A DNA stretch of 44,088 bases from an uncultured Chthoniobacterales bacterium. Its GTDB lineage: Bacteria; Verrucomicrobiota; Verrucomicrobiia; Chthoniobacterales; CALDSX01. The notes under the pieces are model-generated. The model was given only the letters and a program-made list of their open reading frames with translations, did not search any database and was not told the origin of the DNA. Where the stretch lies: NCBI GenBank assembly GCA_937924445.1, contig CALDSX010000034.1:1-44088 (forward strand). The letters run 5' to 3'. Below are positions 8,387 through 16,740 of the stretch, piece after piece. The position numbers were made by a program, and so were the translations under genes. Each line of letters opens with the position of its first letter. Position 1 is the first letter of the stretch.

Positions 8387-9823
8387 ATGAAAAATTATCG
8401 CTTCTTCCTCCTTCTCCTCGTCTCCCTCTGCGCCACCACCACTCCTCTCTACCCACAGTCTCAACCAGCAAAATCTCTCTCCCTCCAGGAAGCCATCACG
8501 CTTGCCCTTGAAAAAAACCCGGAAATCCTGACCGCCCGCAAAGAAATCAGCCGCACCCTCGGGCTCATTCTCGAAGTAACCGCTCAAGCCCTCCCAAACG
8601 CTTCGATCGGTGCCTCTTACCAGGAACAGGACGCTGCGCTCCTCGAAAACGGTGGCCTCTTCTCCCGCGTACCCCAGTCATGGCGGCTCGATGCCCAAGT
8701 GCGTCAGGTTATCTTTGCCGGTGGCCAGATCAGGGCTGCCGTAAAAATCGCACGCCTTACCCGTGACAACTCATGGTTTGATTTTGTTGAAACTGTTGGC
8801 GCGGTCATCGAATCTGTCCGGCGCCAGTATTTCACCATCATCCTCTCACGCGAATTGATCAAAGTGGAGGAGGAATCTATCGCCTTACTCGAAAAGGAAC
8901 TCGAAGACCAGAAAAACAGATTTGCTGCAGGAACCGTACCGCAGTTTAATGTTCTCCGTGCGGAGGTCGAGCTTTCAAATGCCAAACCGCGTCTGATCGC
9001 CGCTCGGAATGCCTATAGGATTGCACAGCTGCAACTTGCGCGGACTCTCGGATCTCGTATTGACACACGCACTATCGGTCTCGACGCACCGCTTTATGCC
9101 CTCACCACTCCGATGGAAGTGGTGCCCTTCAAGCTCTCCTCCCAAGAGGCGCAAATTCTTGCCAAACAACGACGGGCCCTCTTGAAAAGCCGTCGCCAGA
9201 ATATTCTCATTGCCGCCGAAACCGTAAAAGCAGAGCGTGGCGGTTACTTCCCACGTGTATCTGCGGTGGGTGGCTATGAAATACGCTCGAATTCTGGATC
9301 CGCCAAATGGGATGAGGCGTTGGAGGGATGGTTTGCCGGAATCGAGGGCCGTTGGAATATTTTTGACGGTGCTGAAACTGCTGGCAAAGTAAGCCAAGCC
9401 CGGGCCAACCTTGAAAAATCCAAAATTGCCTATGAAGATGCGTTGCGTCAGGTGGCTGTCGAGGTTCAGGAGGCATATTCTAAACTCCAGCAGGCTGCTG
9501 AATTGATCTCCAGCCAATCCAAAACTGTCGAACAAGCTCGCGAAGCCCTGCGGTTAGCCCAAGCCCGTTTTGCAGCTGGGGCTGGAACCCAGCTCGAGGT
9601 TTTTGATGCCCGCGTTGCGCTTAACAACTCCCAGGTTACCGAACTCCAGGCGAGGTATGAATACCTCACCGCGGTGGCGGGTATTGAACGCGTTACCGGG
9701 CTTGCGTTTGAATATGAAACCGGATTTGACGACCCATTGCTCCGCACAGGCTGGATTAAGAAACTGCTCGCACAGGATTCGGTAACAGATAAAGGGGATG
9801 AAATCACTCCCGCAGAACGTTGA
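8387..9823 (+). CDS. TolC-family outer membrane efflux protein
   Basis: A 478-residue outer membrane factor that forms the channel of type I secretion or RND/MFS efflux systems. The signal peptide is MKNYRFFLLLLVSLCATTTP with cleavage near TPLYPQSQ. Two repeated outer membrane efflux halves follow. Typical opening text is LSLQEAITLALEKNPEI. Long amphipathic helices are seen at residues 150-200 (LEKELEDQKNRFAAGTVPQF) and again at residues 375-430 (EALRLAQARFAAGAGTQLEV), the classic internal repeat. No inner-membrane pump or membrane fusion protein lies in the window, so the partner is unknown. The coding strand near the start is strikingly pyrimidine rich. The next TPR gene begins inside its last 26 nt. 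Confidence 0.92.
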   Translation: MKNYRFFLLLLVSLCATTTPLYPQSQPAKSLSLQEAITLALEKNPEILTARKEISRTLGLILEVTAQALPNASIGASYQEQDAALLENGGLFSRVPQSWRLDAQVRQVIFAGGQIRAAVKIARLTRDNSWFDFVETVGAVIESVRRQYFTIILSRELIKVEEESIALLEKELEDQKNRFAAGTVPQFNVLRAEVELSNAKPRLIAARNAYRIAQLQLARTLGSRIDTRTIGLDAPLYALTTPMEVVPFKLSSQEAQILAKQRRALLKSRRQNILIAAETVKAERGGYFPRVSAVGGYEIRSNSGSAKWDEALEGWFAGIEGRWNIFDGAETAGKVSQARANLEKSKIAYEDALRQVAVEVQEAYSKLQQAAELISSQSKTVEQAREALRLAQARFAAGAGTQLEVFDARVALNNSQVTELQARYEYLTAVAGIERVTGLAFEYETGFDDPLLRTGWIKKLLAQDSVTDKGDEITPAER

Positions 9824-12386
9824 CCCTCTCCGAGTAAGAAACCTGCCGCAGTTAGCGCGTGCGACGTTACCGCATCTTTGGCAGTTGCTTGTCGCTCTCC
9901 TCTCGTTTGCTCTACCAGTGTATTCTGCTGCTGAGGAGAAAGGTGTCGCAGCGACTAAAAAACAAAAAGAGAATTCTCCCAAAACTTCCGAATCAGCAGC
10001 AAAAGTCGCAGATCTCATTGCCAGCGCAAAAGAAGCACTGAGCGCCGGCGTGCCAGAGGTTGCACTGGTCAAAATCGAAGAGCTTCCACCCGAAACACGC
10101 AAAAAACGCGAAGTGCGTCTCATCGAAATTGAGGCACGGGCAAGGTCCGCTGAACCGGCCTTGGCGACACAAGTGTCGATGGAAGATCTAGAAGACTCGG
10201 CACCTGCGAATTTTTGGAGGGCACGAGCTCTTGCCACACTCGGACGTTGGCCAGAGGCACTTTTAAAATTCCAACAGGCAGCGGATCTCGGTTTCGGAGC
10301 GGAGGCGCTTCTTGGCATTGCTGATTCCCTTCGTGCGATAGGCGCGGATGATTCCGCACTTGAAATTCTCAATCGCACGATTGCCGAGTTGGGAGGGCAA
10401 GCCGAGGATTTTCTCATTACTGAGGCCTTGGTGCGGCGTGCAGAAGTGCATATTGCTCTCAAAAATCAGCATGGTGCGGAGGCTGACATCGAACGACTTG
10501 AAACCTTTCCTGCTTTTGCCAGGTCTGCTGCTATCCTCCGTGGTCGGCTTGCCTTGATGAGGTCAGACTTCGTCAAAGCGGCAGAGCTATTCCAATCCGC
10601 TATGGCATTGCCAAACAACAACAGCCGCAATGCCGCCGCGGCAGCCATGGGACTGGCTAAAGCCTTGGACGCTCTTGGCCGACGCGAAGAAGCACGTCGT
10701 GTCATCGGGGATTTCATTAACACCAATGAAACACACCCCGCGCTGACCGAACTCTTTGCCGCTTTCGACATGCTCCAACCAGCAGAACCAGGTGCTTTGG
10801 CTCCCGAACTGCTGTCGTGGGCTCGCGGTCCGAATACGCCTCGCAAGCTACACGCGGTGGTCTATGTTGCAAAAGCCGAGGCGCGTGCCGGAAAAACCGA
10901 ACGAGCTATTAAACGGCTCAAGGATTTTCTCCAAGATTTTCCCGATGCCCCAACGGCAATTGCTGCTTTAATCGAACTCGCCCGCCTCGAGCTTGAAGAC
11001 GGTGCGAACGAATCGGCCCTTCAATTTACAGCATCCGCCCGAGCGCTCGGCGGCTCCAATGAGACAATGGCCTGGATCTCATTTCTGGAGGGACGAGCGT
11101 TATTCGGAATTCAGAACTTTACAGGCGCAGCGGCGGCTTTTGAGGCTGCGGCAGATCATCCAGCCCTTCAGGAAAAATCACTTTTCAATGCCGCCATCTG
11201 TGCGATACGAACGGGAGATTATACAAATTTTCTCGAACGTTATGCCGCGTATAGTGCGCGCTTTCCCGAAAGCCCCAGCCGCCGCGATCTGCTTGTTGAA
11301 CAAGGCCTGTTTCAGGCGCGCAATCGTGATCCCGAAGCGGAGAAGACGTTGCAACTCTTCCTTCGGGATTTTTCAGAGCATTATCGAACGGGCGAAGCAC
11401 GGCTTGCCTTGGCGGAAATCCAATTTCAAAAAGGGCCTGAACAGGCGGGAAAAGCATTAAGCCTTTTGGATGCAGCCCGCGAGGATGGACTGTCAGACGA
11501 ACTGGCAGCCCAAGCCGATTTGCTCGAGCTTTATATTGCGGACACCCTCCCCACTGTAAGCCTCGATGAGGTGGTTCGCCTGGGAAAAGCGTTGCTTGCG
11601 AAACAATCGGAAAATTCCAAGAGCCATCTGATTCGTCTGAAATTAGGTTCGGTTTATTTCAGAATCGAAGACTTCACTAACGCACGGAATCAATTTGAGC
11701 TTGCTGCCAAAGATGCACCCGACCCCGAGACGGCAGACCTCGCTATGCTTATGGCCGGTTTGGCGGCAATGCGAATGATGGATACCGCAGCGCTGGAGAC
11801 AGCCGATTCGATCTTCGAGGAACTGGCGACAGGCAACGGGCCGCACGCCCTTGAAGCTCGACGCTTTCAGGGCGAAGTCAAAACATTACTTGGTCGCCAC
11901 GCCGAGGCGGTCGTTATTTATGACCTCCTCCTCGCGGCAAATCTATCGCCTCGTGAGCAAGCAGAAATCACCCTGCTAAAAGCAGAAGCGCTCAGGGCCT
12001 CCGGCGATGGAAATGACTCGGTAATGGTTGTCAAAGCACTCCCCCTTTACGATGCAGTTGCTTCGTCGGAGGCGGCTTATCCTTCGCTGCGAAATGAGGC
12101 CCTTTTCTTGAAGGGACGCAGTCTGGAAGCTTTAGGGCAACCCGACAAGGCGCTCGCGGCTTACTTCGATGTTCTCCGTTCGCCGACCAGTGGAATGCTT
12201 GAGCCCGAATATTTTTGGTTTTACAAAGCAGGATTCAACGCGGCGCGGCTGCTTGAAGAGCGCCAGAGATTTCAGTCGGCGGTTGAAATTTACGCGCAAC
12301 TTGCCGATGCGGATGGTCCCGGAGCGAAAGATGCCGCCCGCCGTATGGAACAACTTCGACTCCGCCACTTTATTTGGGGCGACTAA
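9798..12386 (+). CDS. Large TPR-repeat protein, probably exported
   Basis: An 862-residue protein. After a basic 30-residue N-terminus there is one hydrophobic stretch (LWQLLVALLSFALPVYSAAE, residues 27-46), consistent with an export signal or anchor. A Lys/Ser-rich linker follows, then TPR or TPR-like helical repeats over nearly the whole length, such as GRWPEALLKFQQAADLGFGA, NFTGAAAAFEAAADHPALQE and QPDKALAAYFDVL near the C-terminus. Its start lies 26 nt inside tolC, so the two are probably translated from one mRNA. A periplasmic scaffold working with the TolC channel or with envelope maintenance is plausible, but no specific function can be assigned. No catalytic motif was seen. Confidence 0.87.
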   Translation: MKSLPQNVDPLRVRNLPQLARATLPHLWQLLVALLSFALPVYSAAEEKGVAATKKQKENSPKTSESAAKVADLIASAKEALSAGVPEVALVKIEELPPETRKKREVRLIEIEARARSAEPALATQVSMEDLEDSAPANFWRARALATLGRWPEALLKFQQAADLGFGAEALLGIADSLRAIGADDSALEILNRTIAELGGQAEDFLITEALVRRAEVHIALKNQHGAEADIERLETFPAFARSAAILRGRLALMRSDFVKAAELFQSAMALPNNNSRNAAAAAMGLAKALDALGRREEARRVIGDFINTNETHPALTELFAAFDMLQPAEPGALAPELLSWARGPNTPRKLHAVVYVAKAEARAGKTERAIKRLKDFLQDFPDAPTAIAALIELARLELEDGANESALQFTASARALGGSNETMAWISFLEGRALFGIQNFTGAAAAFEAAADHPALQEKSLFNAAICAIRTGDYTNFLERYAAYSARFPESPSRRDLLVEQGLFQARNRDPEAEKTLQLFLRDFSEHYRTGEARLALAEIQFQKGPEQAGKALSLLDAAREDGLSDELAAQADLLELYIADTLPTVSLDEVVRLGKALLAKQSENSKSHLIRLKLGSVYFRIEDFTNARNQFELAAKDAPDPETADLAMLMAGLAAMRMMDTAALETADSIFEELATGNGPHALEARRFQGEVKTLLGRHAEAVVIYDLLLAANLSPREQAEITLLKAEALRASGDGNDSVMVVKALPLYDAVASSEAAYPSLRNEALFLKGRSLEALGQPDKALAAYFDVLRSPTSGMLEPEYFWFYKAGFNAARLLEERQRFQSAVEIYAQLADADGPGAKDAARRMEQLRLRHFIWGD

Positions 12387-12396
12387 CGCAACTCGG

Positions 12397-12978
12397 ATGA
12401 ATCTCCCAAATCAGCTCACTTTGCTGCGCCTCGCGATGACAGCCGCTTTTGTTGTGGCTCTCACTTCGGGATTCCCTTACGGACGCAGCATCGCCGCAAC
12501 CATTTTTCTGCTGGCGGGTTTGACCGATTTTGCAGACGGCCAAATTGCCCGCCGACTCAATCTTGTTACTGACTTCGGCAAGCTGATGGACTCTTTGGCG
12601 GACAAAATTCTTGTCACCTCCGCCTTCATTTGTCTTGTCGAACTCTGCCTCATACCGGCCTGGGCTGTTGTGACTGTTGTGGCAAGGGAATTTCTCATCA
12701 CCGGCCTGCGTACACTTGCGGCGGGAAAAGGCCGTATTCTGCCGGCTGAACGTTTGGGCAAACACAAAACGTTCTGGCAGATGGCTACGATAGTGTTTTT
12801 TCTACTCACTCTCGCCATAGAAGAATGGACGTGGTTAGGTGGCGGGGAGCCTGCCGAATTGGCGGCAGCCGTGCGTTGTTCCCTGAGTCCAGGACTTCTT
12901 GCGATTGTGGTCGTGTTTACCGTCTATTCGGGTTTGGGTTATCTTTGGAAAAATCGTGAACTTATCTCTGAAAGATGA
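12397..12978 (+). CDS. pgsA: CDP-diacylglycerol--glycerol-3-phosphate 3-phosphatidyltransferase
   Basis: This integral membrane enzyme makes phosphatidylglycerol phosphate from CDP-diacylglycerol and glycerol 3-phosphate. The 193-residue protein has the complete CDP-alcohol phosphotransferase motif D-x2-DG-x2-AR-x8-G-x3-D-x3-D, read from LTDFADGQIARR through FGKLMDSLADK. The N-terminus NLPNQLTLLRLAMTAAFV is the usual PgsA opening, and at least four hydrophobic segments follow. I chose ATG 12397, 10 nt after the TPR gene stop, because it gives the family start; the longer frame only reads into the TPR gene. Its stop overlaps the next gene (UbiA family) by ATGA. It may be the housekeeping PgsA, or it may serve the lipid block that follows with a different alcohol. 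Confidence 0.93.
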   Translation: MNLPNQLTLLRLAMTAAFVVALTSGFPYGRSIAATIFLLAGLTDFADGQIARRLNLVTDFGKLMDSLADKILVTSAFICLVELCLIPAWAVVTVVAREFLITGLRTLAAGKGRILPAERLGKHKTFWQMATIVFFLLTLAIEEWTWLGGGEPAELAAAVRCSLSPGLLAIVVVFTVYSGLGYLWKNRELISER

Positions 12979-13898
12979 CGTCAACATTCCGGGAAGATGT
13001 GGCCAGATGGTGGATCTATCAGCGTGAACGCTTCCCTCTCGCCGCACACCTGCCGCTGATCGCGGTCTTCAGTGCTGCTGCGGTTGGTTTCTCTGCGGCT
13101 TTGCGCCACGCCACGCCATCCTGGGGCGCTTTTTTCACTGCATTTGTGACTTCCTCCGCCGCGTTTGCGCAGTTGCGTATCTCCGACGAGTTCAAGGATT
13201 TTGAAGAAGATCGCCAACACCGTCCCTACCGGCCGGTGCCTCGCGGGTTGGTGACATTGAATGAATTGAAAACTATTGCCATATGGCTTGCCTTCGCGCA
13301 GCTAGTCGCTGCATTGCTCCTCGATGAACGCCTTTTGGCTGTTCTCATTGTCTGTTGGGGTTGGATCGCTTTTATGGGTCGGGAGTTTTTTCTCGGAGCC
13401 TACCTGCGCACACGTCCTCTTCTTTACATGGCCACCCATATGGCGATCATGCCAATAATCCATTTCTATGCGACAGCTTGTGATTGGCTACCGAGCGCTG
13501 GAACGATGCCGCAAGGGCTTTTCTGGTTCGTAACAGCAAGCTTTTTTAACGGCCTGGTTATCGAAACAGGCCGAAAAATACGCCACCCAGCAGATGAAGA
13601 ACCTGGCGTAAAAACATACAGCGTTCTTTGGGGGCGACCAAGAGCCTGTTTGTTCTGGATAGGCAGCATGGCCGCCAGCCTCGGCTGTGCAGTTTTCGCA
13701 GCTTCAAAAACTGGCGACAATCGATGGCCTTTTTTATTGCTCATGCCATTTTTGGCTGTTGCTCTCGTATGGACAGTTCGTTTCTTGCGGGCAACGGGCC
13801 CAAAATCAGGGCGTTGGTTTGAGATAATCTCTGCGCTCTGGAGCTTTGTGCTTTACACGTCGCTGGGTTTGGTGCCTCTCTTTTCTTATTGCAGATGA
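12975..13898 (+). CDS. UbiA-family prenyltransferase-like membrane protein
   Basis: A 307-residue polytopic protein with about eight hydrophobic segments. UbiA enzymes transfer prenyl groups to aromatic or other acceptors in the membrane using two Asp-rich motifs. The first is clear: D71-x3-D75-x3-D79 in SDEFKDFEEDRQHRPYRP, with Asp for the usual first Asn. The second lies at ETGRKIRHPADEEPGVKTYS and keeps the location and the GVKTYS tail, but positions that are usually Asp are Glu and His. The protein may thus use an unusual substrate, or may have lost classical diphosphate chemistry. Its start overlaps pgsA by ATGA and its stop overlaps the dikinase-like gene by ATGA, so the three are surely co-translated. 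Acceptor and donor are unknown. Confidence 0.82.
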   Translation: MTSTFREDVARWWIYQRERFPLAAHLPLIAVFSAAAVGFSAALRHATPSWGAFFTAFVTSSAAFAQLRISDEFKDFEEDRQHRPYRPVPRGLVTLNELKTIAIWLAFAQLVAALLLDERLLAVLIVCWGWIAFMGREFFLGAYLRTRPLLYMATHMAIMPIIHFYATACDWLPSAGTMPQGLFWFVTASFFNGLVIETGRKIRHPADEEPGVKTYSVLWGRPRACLFWIGSMAASLGCAVFAASKTGDNRWPFLLLMPFLAVALVWTVRFLRATGPKSGRWFEIISALWSFVLYTSLGLVPLFSYCR

Positions 13899-16732
13899 CA
13901 AACGAACTTGTCATACCACTCCGCTTAGCCGCGTCCCGCAGAGAGCTTGCCGGTGGGAAAGCCGCATCACTAGGTGTCTGTTTGGCTGCGGGATTACCGG
14001 TAGTTCAAGGGTTTGTAGTGACAGTGAAGGCGTTTCAGCGCAGTCTGGAAGCTGGCAGACTTGATCGGATGGGAGTCTCTCTTGTGACCGTCGAGGAGGG
14101 AATCCATCGGCTCACAATGCCAGATGATGTCCGTAGCCAAATCGAGTTGGCATTAGAGCAACTCATCAGCAAATGGTGCAAAGGAAGCAATCCTGTCAGC
14201 TTTGCTGTTCGCTCATCCACACCTGAAGAAGATGGAGCGACGCATTCATTTGCCGGGCAGTTTGAGAGCTATCTCTGTGTTCGACGCGAGCAAATCCCAG
14301 AAAAGATTGTTGCGGTTTGGGCATCGGCGTTCACAAAACGCGCGGCTACCTACCGAAAAGAGCGAGGCGTTGTTCAGCCACCTAAAGCGCCCGCCGTTCT
14401 TGTGCAGCCGATGATTGATGCAGACTCTTCCGGGGTGGCTTTTTCTACCGATCCAGTGACAGGGCAAAGCTGCGTTGCTGTTGTTTCTGGCACCCGTGGA
14501 CTTGGGCTAAAATTGGTTTCGGGCGAGGCGCCTTCCGATACCTGGCGTGTGAGTCGGGAGGGAACGATTGTTGAGAGAGTCATTGCCAATAAGCCAACCT
14601 CTTATCGCATTGCCCAGCCTCCCATGCACACGCAGGAAAAATCCAAAGCGGTCGGTGATCAAACGAGAGCCGAGACAGTGGATAGAGGAGTGCCCGACAA
14701 AGCAAAGGCGGGTGATCTTATCGAAATTGTCAATGTCCCTGCGGAAGCCGCTCTGCCTTCCTTAAGTGATCGGCAGGTCGCTGCTCTCGCTCGGATGGCA
14801 TGGCAGTGTGAAGACATCTTCAAATGCCCCCAGGATATTGAATGGGCTGTTGAGGGAGACCGTCTGTGGCTGCTCCAGGCACGTCCCATCACTTCGCTAG
14901 TCAACAAGCAAAACTCGGAAGCCTTCACCACTCTCTGGGATAACAGCAACATCGCGGAGAGTTACTCAGGTATCACCACACCGCTGACATTCAGCTTTGC
15001 AAGACATGCCTATTCCCATGTTTACAGGCAGTTTTGCCGCCTTCTGTGTGTCTCCGAAAACAAAATCGAGGCGTCTAAGGACGCTTTTGATGGGATGCTA
15101 GGATTTATCTTCGGACGCATCTATTATAATTTAAAAAATTGGCACCGCGTGCTGGCGATGCTGCCCGGGTATGTCTTCAACGCCCAATTCATGGAGCAGA
15201 TGATGGGCGTGCGAAAACCTCTCCCAGAAAAATACCGGCCATCCTCCACTAGCCCGTCCCATTTTCTCGCGCGGGCATTCGATTTTTTGGGTCTCCTCAG
15301 AAGTTTAGCGGCACTTTGTTGTGAGTTCGTCTTTTTCAACCGTTCAATTTCAAAATTCCAGGCACGCTTCAACAAGGCTCTCAACCTCGGAGCCGTTCCT
15401 TTGGAGCGGCTCGACACCCATGAGCTTCTTGACTGTTATCGTGATCTTGAAAAACAGCTGTTACAACGGTGGGATGCCCCGATTGTTAACGATTTTTTTG
15501 CGATGATTTTTTTCGGTTTGCTCAACCGGGTTTGTGAGAAATGGCTGCCTGAAGAAAAAGGAACCCTTGCCGCGCGGCTTATTGCGACTGACACTCCGTC
15601 GGCAGGAGCGGAACCAGTTCGGTTGATTCAGAAAATGGGGGCCATGCTCTCGGGTCACGAGGAAATTCTTTCCCGCTGGCGGGCTGGCCTTTCGGAGGCT
15701 GTGAATGAAGCTGCGAACGTGCCTGGGCTTGAGGAAGCTCTTACCACGTATCTCGAGCGGTTTGGCGATCGCTGTTTCAACGAACTGAAGCTTGAGACGC
15801 CGAGCCTGCGAGAAGAGCCTGCACCTCTTCTCCGTGCCGTGGCCAATGCCGCTGACGTCGAATGCCGAGGAGTGCGAGGCTCGGAAGTTTTGAACGCCAA
15901 AAAATCTGACGAGCGTCACGTTCTCAACCGTATCCGCCATAGCGTGGTGCGTGTGCTTATCCTGAAATGGCTCCTCGAAAAAACTCGGTTTCATCTGCGC
16001 ATTCGTGAGGAACTGCGCCTGGAACGAACCCGGCTTTTCGGCCGGGTGCGGAGGATTTTTTTACTCATTGGTCGTCGGCTCGAAGCGTCTGGCTGTTTGC
16101 GTTCAGCAGAGGATGTGTTTTTCCTAACCTTGGAAGAGGTTATCGGTGCGGTGAATGGCACCGGTGTCTCTTCAGAACTCGCTGCGCTTACATCTCTGCG
16201 AAGATCGGAATACCTGCGCAACCAGGCTGCTGAACCGCCGCCAGATCGGTTTGAAACTCAAGGGGCGGTTTGCGAAGCGCACATCCGGAACTGCCATCTT
16301 GACGATCAGCCATCGGTCAGCTTCGTTACTCAAAGCGACGCCAACGGGACCGCAGACATTGTGACGGACAAAACACCTCCGATTGATGCAGAGCATCGAG
16401 ATCTCCTCCGCGGAATCGGCTGCTCTCCCGGCAAGGTTCGCGCTCTAGCAAGGGTGGTGCTCGATCCAGCAGTTGACACCTTTCAGCGCGGAGAAATTCT
16501 GGTGGCACGCCACACGGATCCTGGCTGGGTGCTGCTTTTCCCCAGTGCAGCGGGTATTCTTGTCGAGAGAGGAAGCCTGCTCTCCCACGCAGCCATCGTG
16601 GCACGAGAACTTGGTCTGCCGGCGGTGGTTGGCGTTGATCATCTGCTCGAAAAAATTCACTCCGGCGATCTCATTGAAATGGATGGGGAAAAAGGCCTCA
16701 TCGTTCTGCTCGACAAATCCCAGCACTCTTAG
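13895..16732 (+). CDS. Rifampin-phosphotransferase-like dikinase (PEP-synthase superfamily), acceptor unknown
   Basis: A 945-residue protein with three parts. Residues 1-335 are a PPDK/PEP-synthase ATP-binding domain: GGKAASLG, AVRSSTPEEDG with R106, SFAGQFESYL, QPMIDADSSGVAFSTDP and LLQARPIT ending at 332. Residues 336-825 are a large helical region beginning WDNSNIAESYSGITTPLTFS and ending EDVFFLTLEEV. Residues 830-945 are the swivelling phosphohistidine domain, with H898 in GSLLSHAAIVARELG. There is no PEP/pyruvate TIM barrel. This order matches rifampin phosphotransferase, where ATP gives AMP, phosphate and a phosphorylated acceptor bound by the middle domain. I infer a phosphotransferase on an unknown hydroxyl compound. 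ATG 13895 overlaps the UbiA stop by ATGA; a TTG at 13889 is a less likely start. Confidence 0.85.
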   Translation: MTNELVIPLRLAASRRELAGGKAASLGVCLAAGLPVVQGFVVTVKAFQRSLEAGRLDRMGVSLVTVEEGIHRLTMPDDVRSQIELALEQLISKWCKGSNPVSFAVRSSTPEEDGATHSFAGQFESYLCVRREQIPEKIVAVWASAFTKRAATYRKERGVVQPPKAPAVLVQPMIDADSSGVAFSTDPVTGQSCVAVVSGTRGLGLKLVSGEAPSDTWRVSREGTIVERVIANKPTSYRIAQPPMHTQEKSKAVGDQTRAETVDRGVPDKAKAGDLIEIVNVPAEAALPSLSDRQVAALARMAWQCEDIFKCPQDIEWAVEGDRLWLLQARPITSLVNKQNSEAFTTLWDNSNIAESYSGITTPLTFSFARHAYSHVYRQFCRLLCVSENKIEASKDAFDGMLGFIFGRIYYNLKNWHRVLAMLPGYVFNAQFMEQMMGVRKPLPEKYRPSSTSPSHFLARAFDFLGLLRSLAALCCEFVFFNRSISKFQARFNKALNLGAVPLERLDTHELLDCYRDLEKQLLQRWDAPIVNDFFAMIFFGLLNRVCEKWLPEEKGTLAARLIATDTPSAGAEPVRLIQKMGAMLSGHEEILSRWRAGLSEAVNEAANVPGLEEALTTYLERFGDRCFNELKLETPSLREEPAPLLRAVANAADVECRGVRGSEVLNAKKSDERHVLNRIRHSVVRVLILKWLLEKTRFHLRIREELRLERTRLFGRVRRIFLLIGRRLEASGCLRSAEDVFFLTLEEVIGAVNGTGVSSELAALTSLRRSEYLRNQAAEPPPDRFETQGAVCEAHIRNCHLDDQPSVSFVTQSDANGTADIVTDKTPPIDAEHRDLLRGIGCSPGKVRALARVVLDPAVDTFQRGEILVARHTDPGWVLLFPSAAGILVERGSLLSHAAIVARELGLPAVVGVDHLLEKIHSGDLIEMDGEKGLIVLLDKSQHS

Positions 16733-16740
16733 CAAAAGCT

